Shown piece after piece: positions 1 through 9,462 of a stretch of 64,000 nucleotides of DNA. The stretch covers positions 1 through 64,000 of the forward strand of contig NZ_SSOJ01000142.1 of assembly GCF_029871205.1 (NCBI RefSeq), in the 5' to 3' direction. Positions within the stretch are counted from its first letter, which is position 1. Each line of letters begins with the position of its first letter. A model generated the notes under the pieces. It was not told the DNA's origin, did no database searches, and worked only from the letters and a program-made list of their open reading frames with translations. The stretch comes from Pseudomonas sp. BN417 (GTDB lineage Bacteria; Pseudomonadota; Gammaproteobacteria; Pseudomonadales; Pseudomonadaceae). Both the position numbers and the translations under genes were made by a program.

Positions 1-488
1 TGGTCGGCCAGCGTTCCAACAATGGCTGGGTCATCTGGTTCAGCCTGATCCTGGCCCTGGTGCTCAGCGTCGGGCCGTTGCCCAGCTTCATGGAGATAGG
101 CCGGCCGCTCTGGCTGGCGCTGTTCCTCACCTACTGGACCCTCGCCCTGCCGCACCGCGTCGGCATGACCACCGCCTGGTTGCTGGGCCTCGCGGAGGAT
201 GTGCTCTACGGCACGCTGCTCGGGCAGAACGCCCTGATCCTCGCCTTGATCACCTTCCTGGTGCTGACCCTGCACCAGCGTCTGCGCATGTTCCCCATGT
301 GGCAGCAGTGCCTCGTGTTGCTCGTGGTTTTCGGCCTGGCCCAGCTGGTACAGCTGTGGCTCAATGCCCTTACCGGTAATCGTCCCCCGACCCTGGTCTT
401 CCTGCTGCCCGCACTGGTCAGCGCGCTGCTCTGGCCTTGGGTATACGCCGCCCTGCGCGGTACGAGTCGCCGCCTCAACGTCAATTGA
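1..488 (+). CDS. mreD: MreD, rod-shape-determining membrane protein (start cut by one base)
   Basis: This is an integral inner-membrane protein that works with MreB and MreC in the elongasome to keep the rod shape. The frame is open from the window edge. Bases 1-2 are TG followed by GTC GGC, so an ATG whose A lies one base outside the window would give a 162-residue protein, the usual MreD size; that start is inferred. Hydrophobic helices are visible at about residues 9-25, 35-52, 56-90, 97-118 and 125-150. Its place directly before maf and rng matches the mreBCD-maf-rng order of pseudomonads. Confidence 0.93.
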   Translation, partial: VGQRSNNGWVIWFSLILALVLSVGPLPSFMEIGRPLWLALFLTYWTLALPHRVGMTTAWLLGLAEDVLYGTLLGQNALILALITFLVLTLHQRLRMFPMWQQCLVLLVVFGLAQLVQLWLNALTGNRPPTLVFLLPALVSALLWPWVYAALRGTSRRLNVN

Positions 489-539
489 TCGGCTTGCGGC
501 CATGTCGCAAGCCTCTGTCTTCGACAGGGAGAAGTCCGC

Positions 540-1130
540 ATGGCCACGCTGTACCTGGCTTCGGGGTCGCCGCGCCGGCGCGAATTGCTGGCGCAGATCG
601 GCGTCCCCCATGTCACCCTGATCGCCTCCATCGATGAAAACGCTTTGCCCGGCGAGGCTGCGTCCGCCTATGTCGAACGCCTGGCCCGGGAGAAGGCCCT
701 GGCCGGCCTCGCGAGCCTGGAGCAGCCCTACGGCGCCTGCGTGCTGGGCGCCGATACCGCCGTGGTGCTGGATGGCCGCATCCTCGGCAAGCCGGCCGAC
801 CGCGCGGACGCCATGGCCACTTTGGCACTGCTTTCCGGCCGCGAGCATGAGGTGCTCACCGCCGTCGCCCTGGCCGATGCTTCGCGCTGCGAGGCACGGG
901 TGGTCAGCAGCCGGGTGCGCTTCCGCGCCATTCCCCCTGCCGAACGTGAAGCCTACTGGGCCAGCGGCGAGCCCGCCGACAAGGCGGGCAGCTACGCTAT
1001 CCAGGGGCTGGGCGCGGTATTCGTCAGTCACGTGCAGGGCAGTTATTCAGCGGTAGTGGGATTGCCGCTGCTGGAAACGGCGGAGATGCTCGCCGGGTTC
1101 GGCATTCCTTGTTGGCAGCACCTGGGATAG
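540..1130 (+). CDS. maf: Maf/YhdE-type nucleoside triphosphate pyrophosphatase
   Basis: This 196-residue protein belongs to the Maf family, whose YhdE subgroup hydrolyses dTTP, UTP and modified pyrimidine triphosphates to monophosphates. The N-terminal signature [12 protein letters not shown] (residues 6-17) forms the phosphate-binding loop. GADT (70-73) supplies the catalytic Asp72, and LGKP follows at 82-85. An AGGGAGAAG ribosome site precedes the ATG. The gene sits 51 bases after mreD and 9 bases before rng, so it is probably cotranscribed. The YhdE-like specificity rests on family position next to mreD and rng and was not tested. Confidence 0.93.
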   Translation: MATLYLASGSPRRRELLAQIGVPHVTLIASIDENALPGEAASAYVERLAREKALAGLASLEQPYGACVLGADTAVVLDGRILGKPADRADAMATLALLSGREHEVLTAVALADASRCEARVVSSRVRFRAIPPAEREAYWASGEPADKAGSYAIQGLGAVFVSHVQGSYSAVVGLPLLETAEMLAGFGIPCWQHLG

Positions 1131-1139
1131 GTCAACGGC

Positions 1140-2597
1140 ATGAGCGAAGAGATTCTGATCAATATCACGCCGATGGAATCGCGCGTGGCGGTAGTCGAGA
1201 ACGGTGTGCTGCAAGAGGTACATGTCGAGCGCACGCAGCGCCGCGGCATAGTCGGCAACATCTACAAGGGCAAGGTGGTGCGGGTGCTGCCGGGCATGCA
1301 GGCAGCCTTCGTTGACATCGGCCTGGACCGCGCGGCGTTCATCCACGCCTCGGAAATCAGTACCCGAGAAGGCAGTGCGGTGGAGAGCATCAGCGCCCTG
1401 GTGCACGAAGGCCAGGCCCTGGTGGTGCAGGTCACCAAGGACCCCATCGGCAGCAAGGGGGCGCGCCTGACCACCCAGCTGTCGATTCCTTCGCGTTACC
1501 TGGTGTACATGCCGCGCACCAGCCATGTGGGCATTTCCCTGAAGATCGAGGACGAAGCCGAGCGCGACCGCCTCAAGCAGGTGGTGGCCGACTGCATTGC
1601 CACCGAGGGCATCGAGGAGGCCGGCGGCTTCATCCTGCGTACCGCCGCCGATGGCGCCCGCGCCGACGAGATCCTCGCGGACATCCGCTACCTGCGCCGC
1701 CTGTGGGAGCAGATTTCCGCGCAGATGCAAACCGCCCCCGCGCCGTCGGTCATCTACGAAGACCTCAGCCTGGCCCTGCGCACCCTGCGCGACCTGGTCA
1801 ATCCGCGCATCGAGAAAATCCGCATCGATTCCCGGGAAACCTTCCAGAAGGTCACCCAGTTCGTCGACGAACTGATGCCGGAAATCGCCGACCGCCTGGA
1901 GCACTATCCCGGCGAGCGGCCGATCTTCGACCTCTACGGCGTCGAGGACGAAATCCAGAAGGCCCTGGAGCGCAAGGTGCTGCTCAAGTCCGGCGGCTAC
2001 CTGATCATCGACCCCACCGAGGCGATGACCACCATCGATGTCAACACCGGCGCCTTCGTCGGCCACCGTACCCTCGAAGAGACCATCTTCAAGACCAACC
2101 TCGAGGCCGCCACCGCCATCGCCCGCCAGCTGCGCCTGCGCAACCTGGGCGGGATCATCATCATCGACTTCATCGACATGGAAGATGAAGAACACCAGCG
2201 CCAGGTGCTGCGGACCCTGGAAAAGCAGCTGGAGCGCGATCACGCCAAGACCAATATCATCGGCATCACCGAACTCGGCCTGGTGCAGATGACCCGCAAG
2301 CGCACCCGCGAAAGCCTGATCCAGGTGCTCTGCGAGCCCTGTTCCTGTTGCCAGGGGCGTGGCCTGCTGAAGACCGCGGAGACCATCTGCTACGAGATCT
2401 TCCGCGAGATCCTGCGCGAGGCCCGCGCCTACCAGGCCGAAGGTTACCTGGTACTGGCCGATCAGAAGGTGGTGGACCGCCTTCTGGATGAAGAGTCGGG
2501 GAACGTCGCCGATCTCGAGGCGTTCATCGGTCGTCCCATCAAGTTCCAGGTGGAAACCATGTACTCCCAGGAACAGTACGATGTGGTCCTGCTCTGA
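1140..2597 (+). CDS. rng: Ribonuclease G
   Basis: RNase G (CafA) is a cytoplasmic endoribonuclease of the RNase E/G family that matures the 16S rRNA 5' end and degrades some mRNAs. The 485-residue length is typical of RNase G rather than the much longer RNase E. An S1 domain spans about residues 38-125 (GNIYKGKVVRVLPG). The metal-binding catalytic segment TIDVNTG lies near 300, followed by the IIIIDFIDM region. A Cys-rich zinc-link (CEPCSCCQGRG) occurs near residue 400. There is no C-terminal scaffold domain. The gene follows maf by 9 bases and is followed by yhdP after 13. Confidence 0.95.
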   Translation: MSEEILINITPMESRVAVVENGVLQEVHVERTQRRGIVGNIYKGKVVRVLPGMQAAFVDIGLDRAAFIHASEISTREGSAVESISALVHEGQALVVQVTKDPIGSKGARLTTQLSIPSRYLVYMPRTSHVGISLKIEDEAERDRLKQVVADCIATEGIEEAGGFILRTAADGARADEILADIRYLRRLWEQISAQMQTAPAPSVIYEDLSLALRTLRDLVNPRIEKIRIDSRETFQKVTQFVDELMPEIADRLEHYPGERPIFDLYGVEDEIQKALERKVLLKSGGYLIIDPTEAMTTIDVNTGAFVGHRTLEETIFKTNLEAATAIARQLRLRNLGGIIIIDFIDMEDEEHQRQVLRTLEKQLERDHAKTNIIGITELGLVQMTRKRTRESLIQVLCEPCSCCQGRGLLKTAETICYEIFREILREARAYQAEGYLVLADQKVVDRLLDEESGNVADLEAFIGRPIKFQVETMYSQEQYDVVLL

Positions 2598-2610
2598 GGC
2601 GCTGAGCTGA

Positions 2611-5600
2611 GTGGAAGCCTTGGCTCGTGGCTTGATGCGCGCCCTGCGCTGGCTGCTGGCGCTCTGCGCCCTGTGCCTGGTGCTGGCGGCGCTCTACGTC
2701 AGCCTGGGACGCGAGCTGGTGCCGCTGGTGGCCGAGTATCGCCTCGAAGCCGAGACCCGTGCCTCCGCCGCGCTGGGCCAGCCCTTGAAGGTCGGCAGCC
2801 TGGAAGGCCGCTGGCATGGCCTGGCGCCGCTGCTGATCGCCCACGATGTGCGGCTGGGGGAGGGCGACAGCGCCCTGCGCCTGGGACAGGTCCGGGTGAT
2901 ACCCGACGTGCTTGGCAGCCTGATGGCGCGCCAGCCGCGCATCGACCGCCTGGAGCTGGAGGGCGTCCAGCTCAGCCTGCGCCAGGACGAGGCCGGCAAG
3001 TGGCATCTGCGAGGCTTCGCGGCGAGTCCGGACAAACCGCTGCCCGGCCCGCGACAGGTTCGCGACCTGCTGCGGCAGATCGGCCTGGTCTCGGTCCTCA
3101 ACAGCCAGCTCACCCTCGAGCCCCATGGGCAGGCGCCGGCCAGCCTCACCCAGATCAGCCTCAGCCTGAAGGCCGGCGCCAGTCGCCAGCGCCTCGATGG
3201 CCGCCTCAGCCTGCCCGATGGTCAACCACTGGCCATGCGCCTGCGAACCCGGATGGACACTGATGCCTGGCTGCAAAGCGAGGCCGAACTCTACCTCAGC
3301 CTGCCGCAGAGCGACTGGGCGCGCTGGCTGCCGGCCAACCTGACCCGCGAATGGCGCCTGCAACGCCTGCAGGCCGGCGGCGAGGCCTGGCTGGAATGGG
3401 CCAAGGGCAGCCTGCAGCGGGCCGTGGCCCGGCTGCATGCGCCCGAGGTCAGCGGCGCCTATGCCGAGCGCAAACCGGTAGCCTTGGGCAACCTGGGCCT
3501 GAACGCCTACTTCACCCGCACCAAGGAAGGTTTCCAGGTCCTGCTGGACTCCCTGGCGTTGAACATCGGCAAGGAACGCTGGGGCGAAGCCCACATCCGC
3601 CTCGATTACAAGTCTGGGGAGAAGCAGGAGTGGCGGCTCAACGCGGATCGACTGGACGTGGCGCCGCTGCTGCCGGTAGTGAATGCCCTGGTGCCCCTGC
3701 CCGAGCAGGCCGCGGAACTGGTCGCCGGGCTCAGGCCCCGTGGCGCCCTGCGCAACCTGAGCCTGAATTACCGGCCGCAGCAGGAAGGTGCCAAGCGACT
3801 GCAGTTCAGCAGCAACCTGGCCGGCGTGGGGTTCAATGCCTACCGCGGTGCGCCCGCCGTGGAGAATGCCAGCGGCAGCCTGGCGGGCGATCTGCAGCAG
3901 GGCGAATTGCGCCTGGACGCCAATGACTTCGTTCTGCACCTGGATCAGCTCTTTCCGAAGCCCTGGCACTACCGCGAAGCCCGCGCGCGGCTGACCTGGA
4001 GCCTGGATGACACCGCCTTCACCCTGGCCAGCCCCTACATGCGCCTGGTGGGGGAGGAAGGCAACATCGCTGGCGACATGCTGATCCGCCTGATGCGGGC
4101 TCCCGAGGCCGAGGACTACATGGACCTGCGCGTCGGCCTGAGCGACGGCGACGCCCGCTACACCGAGAAGTACCTGCCGACCCGCTCGCCCGGGCTCAAC
4201 CCGGCCCTGGCCAAGTGGCTGAAGGAAGCGATCAAGGGCGGCGCGGTGGATGAGGGCTACTTCCAGTACCAGGGCTCCCTGGCCAAGGGAGCCGACCCGG
4301 AGGCACGTTCCCTCAGCCTGTTCTTCAAGGTGCATGACGCCAGGCTGGCCTTCCAGCCGGGTTGGCCCGAGCTGCGCGAGGCCCGTGGCGATGTGTTCAT
4401 CGAGGATACCGGCGTGCGAGTCAAGGTGCCGGCCGGGCGGATCCTCGACACCCGGGTGAGCGATGCCGAGGCCGAGGTGCCCCATGTGGAGCCCGGCCAG
4501 GTGCCGCACCTGCTGCTGGACGCCAAGCTGGCCAGCAGTTTCCCGGATGGGCTGAAGATCCTCCAGGAAGCACCGATAGGCACCGGCCCCATCTTCGCCG
4601 GCTGGCAGGGCCAGGGTCCGCTGGACGGCAGCCTGAAGCTGGACGTTCCCCTGGAGAAGGGCCACCCGCCCCAGGTGGTGGTGGATCTGCGCACGGCCGA
4701 TGCCCAGCTGAAGATCGCCCGTCCGGAGCTGACCTTGACCCGGCTCAAGGGTGCCTTCCGCTACGACACCGCCAGCGGCCTCAGCTCCCAGGACATCCGC
4801 GGCCAGGTCTTCGGCCGAGAAGTGCGGGCCAGGGCACAGGCCGAGGGCCGCGATGGCAAGGCCCGCTCGCGGATCCTGGCCAACGGCAGCATCACCCTGA
4901 AGGACCTTACCGCATGGCTCGGGGTCACCCAGCCATTGCCGGCCTCGGGTGCTCTGCCCTACAGCCTGAACCTGAGCCTGGATGGCAAGGACAGCCAACT
5001 GAGCATCGATTCCAACCTCAAGGGCCTGGCCGTCGACCTGCCGGCGCCTTACGGCAAGACGGCCGACGAATCCCGCGACACCAGCTGGCGCATGACCCTG
5101 GATGGCGAAGAACGGCGTTACTGGCTGGTCTATGACAAGCTGGCCAGCCTGGCCCTTGCGGCCCCGGTGGGCAAGCTGGATGAGGCGCGTGGCGATCTGG
5201 TGCTGGGGGGCGGTGCGGCCAGCCTGCCGGGCGCCAAGGGCCTGCGCGTGCGAGGTCGAGTCGAAGAACTGGATACCGCGCCCTGGATGGAACTGGCCAG
5301 GCAGTACCTGCCCAAGGAGGGTGTCGAGAAGGCCCGGCTGCTGCGCAGCGCCAACCTGGAAATCGGGCGTTTCAAGGGCTTTGGCCTGAGCCTGGAGAAC
5401 CTCAAGGCGAACCTGGAGCGTTCGGCCAGCGGCTGGAATCTCGGCCTGGATAGCGCCCTGCTCCAGGGCAGTGTTGTGATGGCGGATGCCAAGGGTGTGC
5501 CCATCGTCATCCATATGAAACAGATTCGCCTGCCCGAACCACCGGAAAACGAGGCTGAAGCCGACGCCAAGCCCGACCCGCTGGCCGCAGTCGACCCGCG

Positions 5601-6429
5601 CCAGGTACCGGCGCTGGATGTGCGCATCGATCAGGTGGTGTTGGGCGAATCGCCCCTGGGCGCCTGGTCTTTCAAGGCCCGGCCCGACGCCAAGGGTGTG
5701 GTCTTCAGTGATTTGGACCTCAACCTCAGGGGGTTGAAGGTCGGCGGGAGGGCCGGCTGGGAAGGTGAGGCCGGGAATAGCAGCTCCTGGTACAAGGGCC
5801 GGCTGGAAGGCAAGAACCTGGCGGATGTGCTCAAGGCCTGGAACTTTGCGCCTTCGGCCACCAGCGAGCGCTTCCGCATGGACGTCGACGGGCGCTGGCC
5901 GGGCTCGCCGGCCTGGGTCAGCCTCAAGCGCTACTCCGGCTCACTGGACGCCAGCTTGCACAAGGGCCAGTTCGTCGAGGTGGAGGGCGGCGCCCAGGCC
6001 CTGCGGGTGTTCGGCCTGCTCAACTTCAACTCCATCGGCCGGCGAATACGCCTGGACTTCTCCGACCTGCTCGACAAGGGGCTGGCCTATGACCGGGTCA
6101 AAGGCCTGCTGGTGGGCAGCGAGGGCCGTTTCGTAACCCGCGAACCGATCAAGCTCGAAGGGCCTTCCAGCGGCCTGGAGCTGGACGGCACCCTGGACCT
6201 GGCCGCCGACCGTATCGACGCCAAGTTGCTGGTGACCCTGCCGGTGACCAACAACCTGCCGCTGGCGGCGCTGATCGTCGGCGCGCCGGCCATCGGCGGC
6301 GCGCTGTTCGTCGTCGACAAGCTGTTGGGTGACAAGGTGGCGCGGTTCGCCAGCGTGCAATACAAGGTCCAGGGCTCCTGGAAGAGCCCGAAGATCACCT
6401 TCGAAAAGCCTTTTGAAAAGCCTCGTTGA
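2611..6429 (+). CDS. yhdP: YhdP, giant AsmA-like envelope protein (DUF3971)
   Basis: This 1272-residue protein belongs to the YhdP/TIGR02099 AsmA-like family. In E. coli, YhdP with TamB and YdbH moves phospholipids from inner to outer membrane. One hydrophobic helix near residues 12-30 anchors the N terminus and the rest is periplasmic, rich in alternating beta-type segments. The C-terminal region (FGLLNFNSIGRRIRLDFSDL, then LDLAADRIDAKL) is the AsmA-like conserved end. The start used is GTG at 2611; an ATG at 2635 is a possible alternative. It lies 13 bases after rng, so it is likely part of the mre-maf-rng transcript. Confidence 0.92.
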   Translation: MEALARGLMRALRWLLALCALCLVLAALYVSLGRELVPLVAEYRLEAETRASAALGQPLKVGSLEGRWHGLAPLLIAHDVRLGEGDSALRLGQVRVIPDVLGSLMARQPRIDRLELEGVQLSLRQDEAGKWHLRGFAASPDKPLPGPRQVRDLLRQIGLVSVLNSQLTLEPHGQAPASLTQISLSLKAGASRQRLDGRLSLPDGQPLAMRLRTRMDTDAWLQSEAELYLSLPQSDWARWLPANLTREWRLQRLQAGGEAWLEWAKGSLQRAVARLHAPEVSGAYAERKPVALGNLGLNAYFTRTKEGFQVLLDSLALNIGKERWGEAHIRLDYKSGEKQEWRLNADRLDVAPLLPVVNALVPLPEQAAELVAGLRPRGALRNLSLNYRPQQEGAKRLQFSSNLAGVGFNAYRGAPAVENASGSLAGDLQQGELRLDANDFVLHLDQLFPKPWHYREARARLTWSLDDTAFTLASPYMRLVGEEGNIAGDMLIRLMRAPEAEDYMDLRVGLSDGDARYTEKYLPTRSPGLNPALAKWLKEAIKGGAVDEGYFQYQGSLAKGADPEARSLSLFFKVHDARLAFQPGWPELREARGDVFIEDTGVRVKVPAGRILDTRVSDAEAEVPHVEPGQVPHLLLDAKLASSFPDGLKILQEAPIGTGPIFAGWQGQGPLDGSLKLDVPLEKGHPPQVVVDLRTADAQLKIARPELTLTRLKGAFRYDTASGLSSQDIRGQVFGREVRARAQAEGRDGKARSRILANGSITLKDLTAWLGVTQPLPASGALPYSLNLSLDGKDSQLSIDSNLKGLAVDLPAPYGKTADESRDTSWRMTLDGEERRYWLVYDKLASLALAAPVGKLDEARGDLVLGGGAASLPGAKGLRVRGRVEELDTAPWMELARQYLPKEGVEKARLLRSANLEIGRFKGFGLSLENLKANLERSASGWNLGLDSALLQGSVVMADAKGVPIVIHMKQIRLPEPPENEAEADAKPDPLAAVDPRQVPALDVRIDQVVLGESPLGAWSFKARPDAKGVVFSDLDLNLRGLKVGGRAGWEGEAGNSSSWYKGRLEGKNLADVLKAWNFAPSATSERFRMDVDGRWPGSPAWVSLKRYSGSLDASLHKGQFVEVEGGAQALRVFGLLNFNSIGRRIRLDFSDLLDKGLAYDRVKGLLVGSEGRFVTREPIKLEGPSSGLELDGTLDLAADRIDAKLLVTLPVTNNLPLAALIVGAPAIGGALFVVDKLLGDKVARFASVQYKVQGSWKSPKITFEKPFEKPR

Positions 6430-6485
6430 AGCGAGCAAGCGCTGCTTGGGTTAGCATGCATTCCATGCCTAGCGCGGAGATTCAG

Positions 6486-7340
6486 ATGTCCCTTGCCGTG
6501 ATTCAGATGGTCAGCCAGGACGATGTCCTGGCCAACCTCGCCAGTGCCCGGCGCCTGCTGGAGCAGGCCGCCGAAGGCGGCGCTCTTCTCGCGGTGCTGC
6601 CGGAAAACTTCGCCGCCATCGGCCGCCGCGACCTGGCCAGCCAGGGCCGCGCCGAGGCCGACGGCCAGGGACCCATCCTGCCTTGGCTGCGCCAGGCGGC
6701 GCGCGACCTGAAACTGTGGATAGTGGCCGGCACCCTGCCGCTGCCGCCCGACGACCGGCCGCAGGGGAAACCCAATGCCTGCTCGTTGCTGATCGATGAG
6801 CAGGGCGAGCGGGTGGCGCGCTACGACAAGATCCACCTGTTCGACGTCGATGTGGCCGACAACCGCGGCCGTTATCGCGAGTCCGACGACTATGCCCACG
6901 GCGCCCGGGTGGTGGTGGCCGATACCCCGGTGGGCCGGCTCGGCCTGACCGTCTGCTACGACCTGCGTTTCCCCGAACTCTACGGCGCCCTGCGCGAAGC
7001 CGGCGCCGAACTGATCAGCGCGCCTTCGGCCTTCACCGCCGTCACCGGCGCCGCGCACTGGCAGGTGTTGGTGCGCGCGCGGGCCATCGAAACCCAGTGC
7101 TACCTGCTGGCGGCCGGACAGGGCGGTATTCATCCGGGGCCGCGCGAGACCTTCGGGCATTCGGCGATAGTCGATCCCTGGGGCCGGGTGCTGGCCGAGC
7201 AGGCCCAAGGTGAGGCCGTGCTGCTGGCCAGTCGTGATGCCAGGGAGCAGGCGGCCATCCGCCAACGCATGCCGGTGAGCACCCACAGACGATTCTTGAC
7301 GCCGGCCACTCCCGGGCCGGCGCGTACGGAGAAGTTATGA
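6486..7340 (+). CDS. Carbon-nitrogen hydrolase, Nit/YbeM type (probable deaminated glutathione amidase)
   Basis: This 284-residue member of the nitrilase superfamily shows the full Glu-Lys-Cys triad: Glu40 in LPENFA, Lys115 in YDKIHLF and Cys157 in [10 protein letters not shown]. The family cleaves amides. The Nit1/YbeM branch removes the amide from deaminated glutathione, a metabolite-repair reaction. The start is set at the ATG at 6486 because GGAG lies about 7 bases upstream and the sequence MSLAVIQM begins the fold; in-frame codons back to 6426 lack family sequence. Its stop overlaps the tldD start as ATGA, indicating coupled translation. The exact substrate is an inference. Confidence 0.88.
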   Translation: MSLAVIQMVSQDDVLANLASARRLLEQAAEGGALLAVLPENFAAIGRRDLASQGRAEADGQGPILPWLRQAARDLKLWIVAGTLPLPPDDRPQGKPNACSLLIDEQGERVARYDKIHLFDVDVADNRGRYRESDDYAHGARVVVADTPVGRLGLTVCYDLRFPELYGALREAGAELISAPSAFTAVTGAAHWQVLVRARAIETQCYLLAAGQGGIHPGPRETFGHSAIVDPWGRVLAEQAQGEAVLLASRDAREQAAIRQRMPVSTHRRFLTPATPGPARTEKL

Positions 7341-8779
7341 GCGACCTCTTGTTAACCGTCAGCGAGCACCTGCTGGCGCCCGGCGACCTCAGCATCGAGC
7401 AGTTGCCGGCGATCCTCGGCGAACTCGCCGGTCCCGGCATAGATGCCGCCGACCTGTACTTCCAGGGGCAGATTTCCGAGTCCTGGGTGCTGGAGGACGG
7501 CATCGTCAAGGAAGGCAGCTTCCACCTCGACCAGGGTGTGGGCGTGCGCGCCCAGTCCGGCGAGAAGACCGGCTTCGCCTACAGCAATGCCATCACCGCC
7601 GATGCCCTGCGCCAGGCGGCGCGTGCCGCGCGCTCCATTTCCCGGGCCGGGCAGGAAGGGCGAGTGCAGGCCTTCGCCAGCCCGCAGGTGACCCGGTTGT
7701 ACGATTCCAGCAGCCCGCTGGATGTGATCAGCCGCGCCGAGAAGGTGGAGCTGCTGAAGAGCGTCGACTCCGCGACCCGTGCCCTGGACCCGCGCATCAA
7801 ACAGGTCACCGTGAGCATGGCCGGGGTCTGGGAACGCATCCTGATCGCCGCCAGCGACGGCAGTCTGGGTGCCGATATCCGCCCGCTGGTGCGCTTCAAC
7901 GTCAGTGTGATCGTCGAGCAGAACGGCCGGCGCGAACGCGGCGGCCATGGCGGCGGCGGGCGCACCGACTATCGCTATTTCCTGCAGGAAGACCGCGCCA
8001 TGGGCTATGCCCGCGAAGCCCTGCGCCAGGCCCTGGTGAACCTGGAAGCGGTGCCGGCACCGGCCGGAACCCTGCCGGTGGTGATGGGCGCGGGCTGGTC
8101 CGGCGTGCTGCTGCACGAGGCGGTGGGTCATGGCCTGGAAGGCGACTTCAACCGCAAGGGCAGCTCGGCCTACAGCGGCCGCATGGGCGAGAAGGTCGCA
8201 TCCAGTCTCTGCACCATCGTCGACGACGGCACCCTGGCCTATCGCCGCGGCTCCCTCAGCATCGATGACGAAGGCACGCCGACCCGCTGCACCACGCTGA
8301 TCGAGAACGGCATACTCAAGGGCTACATGCAGGACAAGCTCAACGCTCGCCTGATGGGCGTCGCCCGTACCGGCAACGGACGTCGCGAGTCCTACGCCCA
8401 CCTGCCGATGCCGCGCATGACCAACACCTACATGCTGGCCGGCAAGAGCGACCCGCAGGAGATCATCGCCTCGGTGGAGCGCGGCCTCTACTGCGCCAAC
8501 CTGGGCGGTGGCCAGGTGGATATCACCAGCGGCAAGTTCGTCTTCTCCACCAGCGAGGCCTACCTGATCGAGAACGGCAAGATCACCACGCCGGTGAAAG
8601 GCGCCACGCTGATCGGCAACGGTCCCGAGGCCATGAGCCGGGTATCCATGGTCGGCAACGACCTGGCACTGGACAGCGGCGTCGGGACCTGCGGCAAGGA
8701 CGGACAGTCGGTGCCGGTGGGCGTGGGCCAGCCGACACTGAAGATCGATGCGATCACGGTAGGCGGGACGGGGGCCTGA
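7337..8779 (+). CDS. tldD: Metalloprotease subunit TldD
   Basis: TldD pairs with TldE (PmbA) to form a heterodimeric zinc protease that degrades unfolded peptides, matures microcin B17-type peptides and affects CcdA turnover. The 480-residue protein has the divergent zinc motif HExxxH at residues 260-265 ([13 protein letters not shown]), which belongs to TldD and not to its partner. The start overlaps the previous stop (ATGA). The partner gene pmbA lies 0.7 kb downstream beyond the oppositely oriented darP. Confidence 0.96.
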   Translation: MSDLLLTVSEHLLAPGDLSIEQLPAILGELAGPGIDAADLYFQGQISESWVLEDGIVKEGSFHLDQGVGVRAQSGEKTGFAYSNAITADALRQAARAARSISRAGQEGRVQAFASPQVTRLYDSSSPLDVISRAEKVELLKSVDSATRALDPRIKQVTVSMAGVWERILIAASDGSLGADIRPLVRFNVSVIVEQNGRRERGGHGGGGRTDYRYFLQEDRAMGYAREALRQALVNLEAVPAPAGTLPVVMGAGWSGVLLHEAVGHGLEGDFNRKGSSAYSGRMGEKVASSLCTIVDDGTLAYRRGSLSIDDEGTPTRCTTLIENGILKGYMQDKLNARLMGVARTGNGRRESYAHLPMPRMTNTYMLAGKSDPQEIIASVERGLYCANLGGGQVDITSGKFVFSTSEAYLIENGKITTPVKGATLIGNGPEAMSRVSMVGNDLALDSGVGTCGKDGQSVPVGVGQPTLKIDAITVGGTGA

Positions 8780-8797
8780 TGACGGCCCCCGGAAGGA

Positions 8798-9319
8798 TCA
8801 GCGCAAGCCGCGCTTGGCTTCGTCCAGGTCGCGGATGTACTTGAACACCTTGCGCGCGGCGGCCGGCGGTTTGTTGTGGGCCGCCTCGTGCTGGGCATGA
8901 CGGATCAGGCCGCGCAGGTGCTGGCGGTCGGTATCCGGGTATTCGACGACAAAGCTCTCCAGGGCAGCGTCGCCGCCCTCGATCAGGCGGTCGCGCCAGC
9001 GCTCCAGGGCGTGGAAGCGCTCGTTGTACTCGCGGGTGGAGCTGTCGAGCTGGTCGACCAGGCCGATGATGGCCTCGATATCCTGCTCGCGCATGAGCTT
9101 GCCGATGTACTGGAGGTGCCGTTTGCGGGCAATGTGCGCCTTGTGTTTCGGGGCCTCCGCCAGGGCCCGTTGCAGGGCGTCGGTCAGCGGCAGCTTGGCC
9201 AGCACGTCGGGCTTGAGGGTGGTCAGGCGCTCGCCGAGGTCCTGCAGGGCATGCAGTTCGCGCTTGATCTGGGATTTGCTCTTCTCTCCGGAGAAGTCGT
9301 CGTCGAGGAATTCAGACAT
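8798..9319 (-). CDS. darP: Ribosome biogenesis factor DarP (YjgA, DUF615)
   Basis: This 173-residue charged helical protein is of the DUF615 family. E. coli YjgA/DarP associates with late 50S precursors and helps 50S assembly. It begins with the acidic segment [21 protein letters not shown] and continues with long amphipathic helices, as in the family. It lies on the minus strand between tldD and pmbA, convergent with tldD (18 bases apart) and divergent from pmbA. A short GC-rich inverted repeat without a T-run lies between the two stops (8771-8789). Confidence 0.92.
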   Translation of the reverse strand: MSEFLDDDFSGEKSKSQIKRELHALQDLGERLTTLKPDVLAKLPLTDALQRALAEAPKHKAHIARKRHLQYIGKLMREQDIEAIIGLVDQLDSSTREYNERFHALERWRDRLIEGGDAALESFVVEYPDTDRQHLRGLIRHAQHEAAHNKPPAAARKVFKYIRDLDEAKRGLR

Positions 9320-9462
9320 GGGGGTGGTCCAATGGGAAACGCCGCCATGATAACCAGTCGGGGCCGCCTTGTCCGGCCCGGCTGGCGCCGCCAGAGGGCG
9401 GTACGTGCGGCGAGGCGCCCAATGCGTCCGCCGCGTCTCGGATTTTCTGAACTGGAGTGGCT

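Noticed and set aside
2539-5514. A 991-residue open frame on the strand opposite yhdP
   Set aside because: It is an antisense frame produced by GC-rich codon bias. It has no recognisable domain, is low in hydrophobic cores, and lies wholly over a well-supported gene.
8771-8789. GC-rich inverted repeat between tldD and darP
   Set aside because: GGGGCC/GGCCCC has no T-run on either strand and a short stem, so it is not a convincing intrinsic terminator.
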